A stretch of 6,309 bases of DNA from Actinomycetes bacterium. Lineage in GTDB: Bacteria; Actinomycetota; Actinomycetes; Actinomycetales; Microbacteriaceae. Position numbers and translations under genes: made by a program. The DNA is taken from assembly GCA_030425055.1 (NCBI GenBank), contig JAUHVN010000167.1:1-6309 (forward strand), written 5' to 3'. This document shows positions 5,051 to 6,309 of the stretch, piece after piece (the first letter of the stretch is position 1; every line of letters begins with the position of its first letter). Below the pieces are notes generated by a model. That model did no database searches and had not been told where the DNA came from. It saw only the letters and a list, made by a program, of their open reading frames with translations.

Positions 5051-6309
5051 ATGAGCAGCCAGATCGACCACCTCTTGAATGAGGACCGCCGTTTCGCGCC
5101 GTCGCCCGAGTTCGCCGCCTCGGCCGTCGCCGACGCCGACCTCTATGCGCGCGCCGCCGACGACCGGCTCGGCTTCTGGGCCGAGCAGGCGAACGGCCTG
5201 CACTGGCACACCCCCTTCACGCAGGTGCTCGACTGGTCGAACCCGCCGTTCGCCCAGTGGTTCGCCGACGGCGAGCTCAACGTGGCCTACAACTGCCTCG
5301 ACCGTCACGTCGAGGCGGGCAACGGCGACCGCGTCGCGCTGCTGTGGGAGGGCGAGCCCGGCGACGACCGTCGCGTGACCTACGCAGAGCTCACCGACGA
5401 GGTCAAGCGCGCCGCGAATGTGCTCGAGGGCCTGGGAGTGGTCGCCGGCGACCGTGTGGCGATCTACATGCCGATGATCCCCGAGGCGATCGCGGCCATG
5501 CTGGCCGTCGTGCGCATCGGCGCGATCCACTCGGTCGTCTTCGGCGGCTTCTCGGCCGACAGCCTGCGCGCACGCATCGACGACGCGGGCGCGAAGGTCG
5601 TCATCACCGCCGACGGCGGCTACCGCAAGGGCAAGGTGTCGCCGCTGAAGCCCGCGGTCGACCAGGCGCTCTCCGACCGCGGCTCGGGCGTGCAGGAGAC
5701 CGTCGAGCACGTGCTGGTCGTTCGGCGCGGCGAGAACGAGGTCGACTGGACCGAGGGGCGCGACATCTGGTGGCACGAAGCCGTGTCCGCAGCATCCGCC
5801 GAGCACGAGGCGCCGGCGCTTCCCGCCGAGCATCCGCTGTTCATCCTGTACACGTCGGGGACGACCGGAAAGCCGAAGGGCATCCTGCACACGTCCGGCG
5901 GATACCTCACGCAGGCGGCCTTCACGAACCGCGTCGTGCACGACATCCACGCCGAGACCGATGTGTTCTGGTGCACGGCCGACATCGGCTGGATCACCGG
6001 CCACAGCTATGTGACGTACGGGCCGCTCGCCAACGGCGCCACCCAGGTGCTCTACGAGGGCACGCCCGACACCCCGCATCCGGGTCGCTGGTGGGAGATC
6101 GTCGAGAAGTACGGCGTGACGATCCTCTACACGGCCCCCACCGCGATCCGCTCCTTCATGAAGATCGGGCGCACCGTGCCGCAGAAGTTCGACCTGTCGA
6201 GCATCCGCCTGCTGGGATCGGTCGGAGAGCCCATCAACCCCGAGGCCTGGATGTGGTACCGCGACGTGATCGGCGCGGACGCGGCACCGATCGTCGACAC
6301 GTGGTGGCA
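5051..6309 (+). CDS. acs: Acetyl-CoA synthetase (acetate-CoA ligase, AMP-forming), N-terminal 419 residues, 3' end outside window
   Basis: Activates acetate with ATP to acetyl-AMP and then acetyl-CoA, letting the cell use or recycle acetate; cytoplasmic. The N-terminal acetyl-CoA synthetase domain shows the FWAEQANGLHWHTPF block. Adenylation motifs follow: YTSGTTGKPKG at residues 267-277 (phosphate-binding loop), DIGWITGHSYVTYGPLANGA from 311, and SVGEPINPEAW with Val391, Gly392, Glu393 and Pro394. The frame ends at the window edge in DTWW. The last Trp (419) corresponds to Trp414 of the E. coli enzyme, which keeps the pocket small and selective for acetate, so acetate rather than propionate or longer acids is the likely substrate. 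The C-terminal domain with the acetylatable catalytic lysine is outside the window. The start has a good ribosome binding site and gives MSSQIDHLL. It is divergent from the tad operon. Confidence 0.97.
   Translation, partial: MSSQIDHLLNEDRRFAPSPEFAASAVADADLYARAADDRLGFWAEQANGLHWHTPFTQVLDWSNPPFAQWFADGELNVAYNCLDRHVEAGNGDRVALLWEGEPGDDRRVTYAELTDEVKRAANVLEGLGVVAGDRVAIYMPMIPEAIAAMLAVVRIGAIHSVVFGGFSADSLRARIDDAGAKVVITADGGYRKGKVSPLKPAVDQALSDRGSGVQETVEHVLVVRRGENEVDWTEGRDIWWHEAVSAASAEHEAPALPAEHPLFILYTSGTTGKPKGILHTSGGYLTQAAFTNRVVHDIHAETDVFWCTADIGWITGHSYVTYGPLANGATQVLYEGTPDTPHPGRWWEIVEKYGVTILYTAPTAIRSFMKIGRTVPQKFDLSSIRLLGSVGEPINPEAWMWYRDVIGADAAPIVDTWW

Noticed and set aside
4640..6079. A 479-residue minus-strand open frame opposite acs
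   Set aside because: acs on the plus strand is unambiguous; the opposite frame is a codon-bias mirror.

Overview
High-GC actinobacterial DNA. Protein styles and gene order suggest a Microbacteriaceae-like organism (Microbacterium or a relative); this is inferred from sequence character alone. The layout, type IA topoisomerase then a compact Flp/Tad pilus operon then acetyl-CoA synthetase, recalls the conserved actinobacterial neighbourhood. In Mycobacterium tuberculosis, topA, the Rv3654c-Rv3660c tad-like cluster and acs lie close together in the same order.

Positions 1-1665 (minus strand) hold the N-terminal 555 residues of DNA topoisomerase I (topA), which continues beyond the window. It starts at a TTG codon behind a good ribosome binding site.

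Positions 1731-4629 (minus strand) hold a tight five-gene tad-type operon, read from right to left. It consists of the TadA/CpaF secretion ATPase, one platform protein that seems to combine the TadB and TadC modules, a 64-residue DUF4244 Flp-like pilin, a TadE-like pseudopilin, and an Rv3654c-like small membrane protein. Genes overlap by a few bases or lie within 35 bp of each other. The ATPase would power assembly or secretion through the platform protein, and the three small proteins with one N-terminal hydrophobic segment would be the pilin or pilin-like substrates. No prepilin peptidase and no CpaE/TadZ-like gene is in the window.

Positions 4630-5050 are a 421-bp divergent intergenic region with unusually rich regulatory structure. 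Toward the tad operon there is a plausible minus-strand promoter with a 10-bp-period direct repeat in its spacer. Its predicted leader carries two tandem hairpins; the second is a 13-bp perfect stem followed by CCTTTT, like an intrinsic terminator, and the strands can re-pair in a mutually exclusive 2:3 form, as in attenuators. Toward acs there is a perfect CCCACTA-N7-TAGTGGG palindrome and a good ribosome binding site.

Positions 5051-6309 (plus strand) hold the first 419 codons of acetyl-CoA synthetase (acs), truncated by the window edge just after its Trp-Trp acetate-pocket motif.

No RNA genes, CRISPR arrays, insertion sequences or phage features were seen. The most interesting item is the possible attenuator in the tadA leader.
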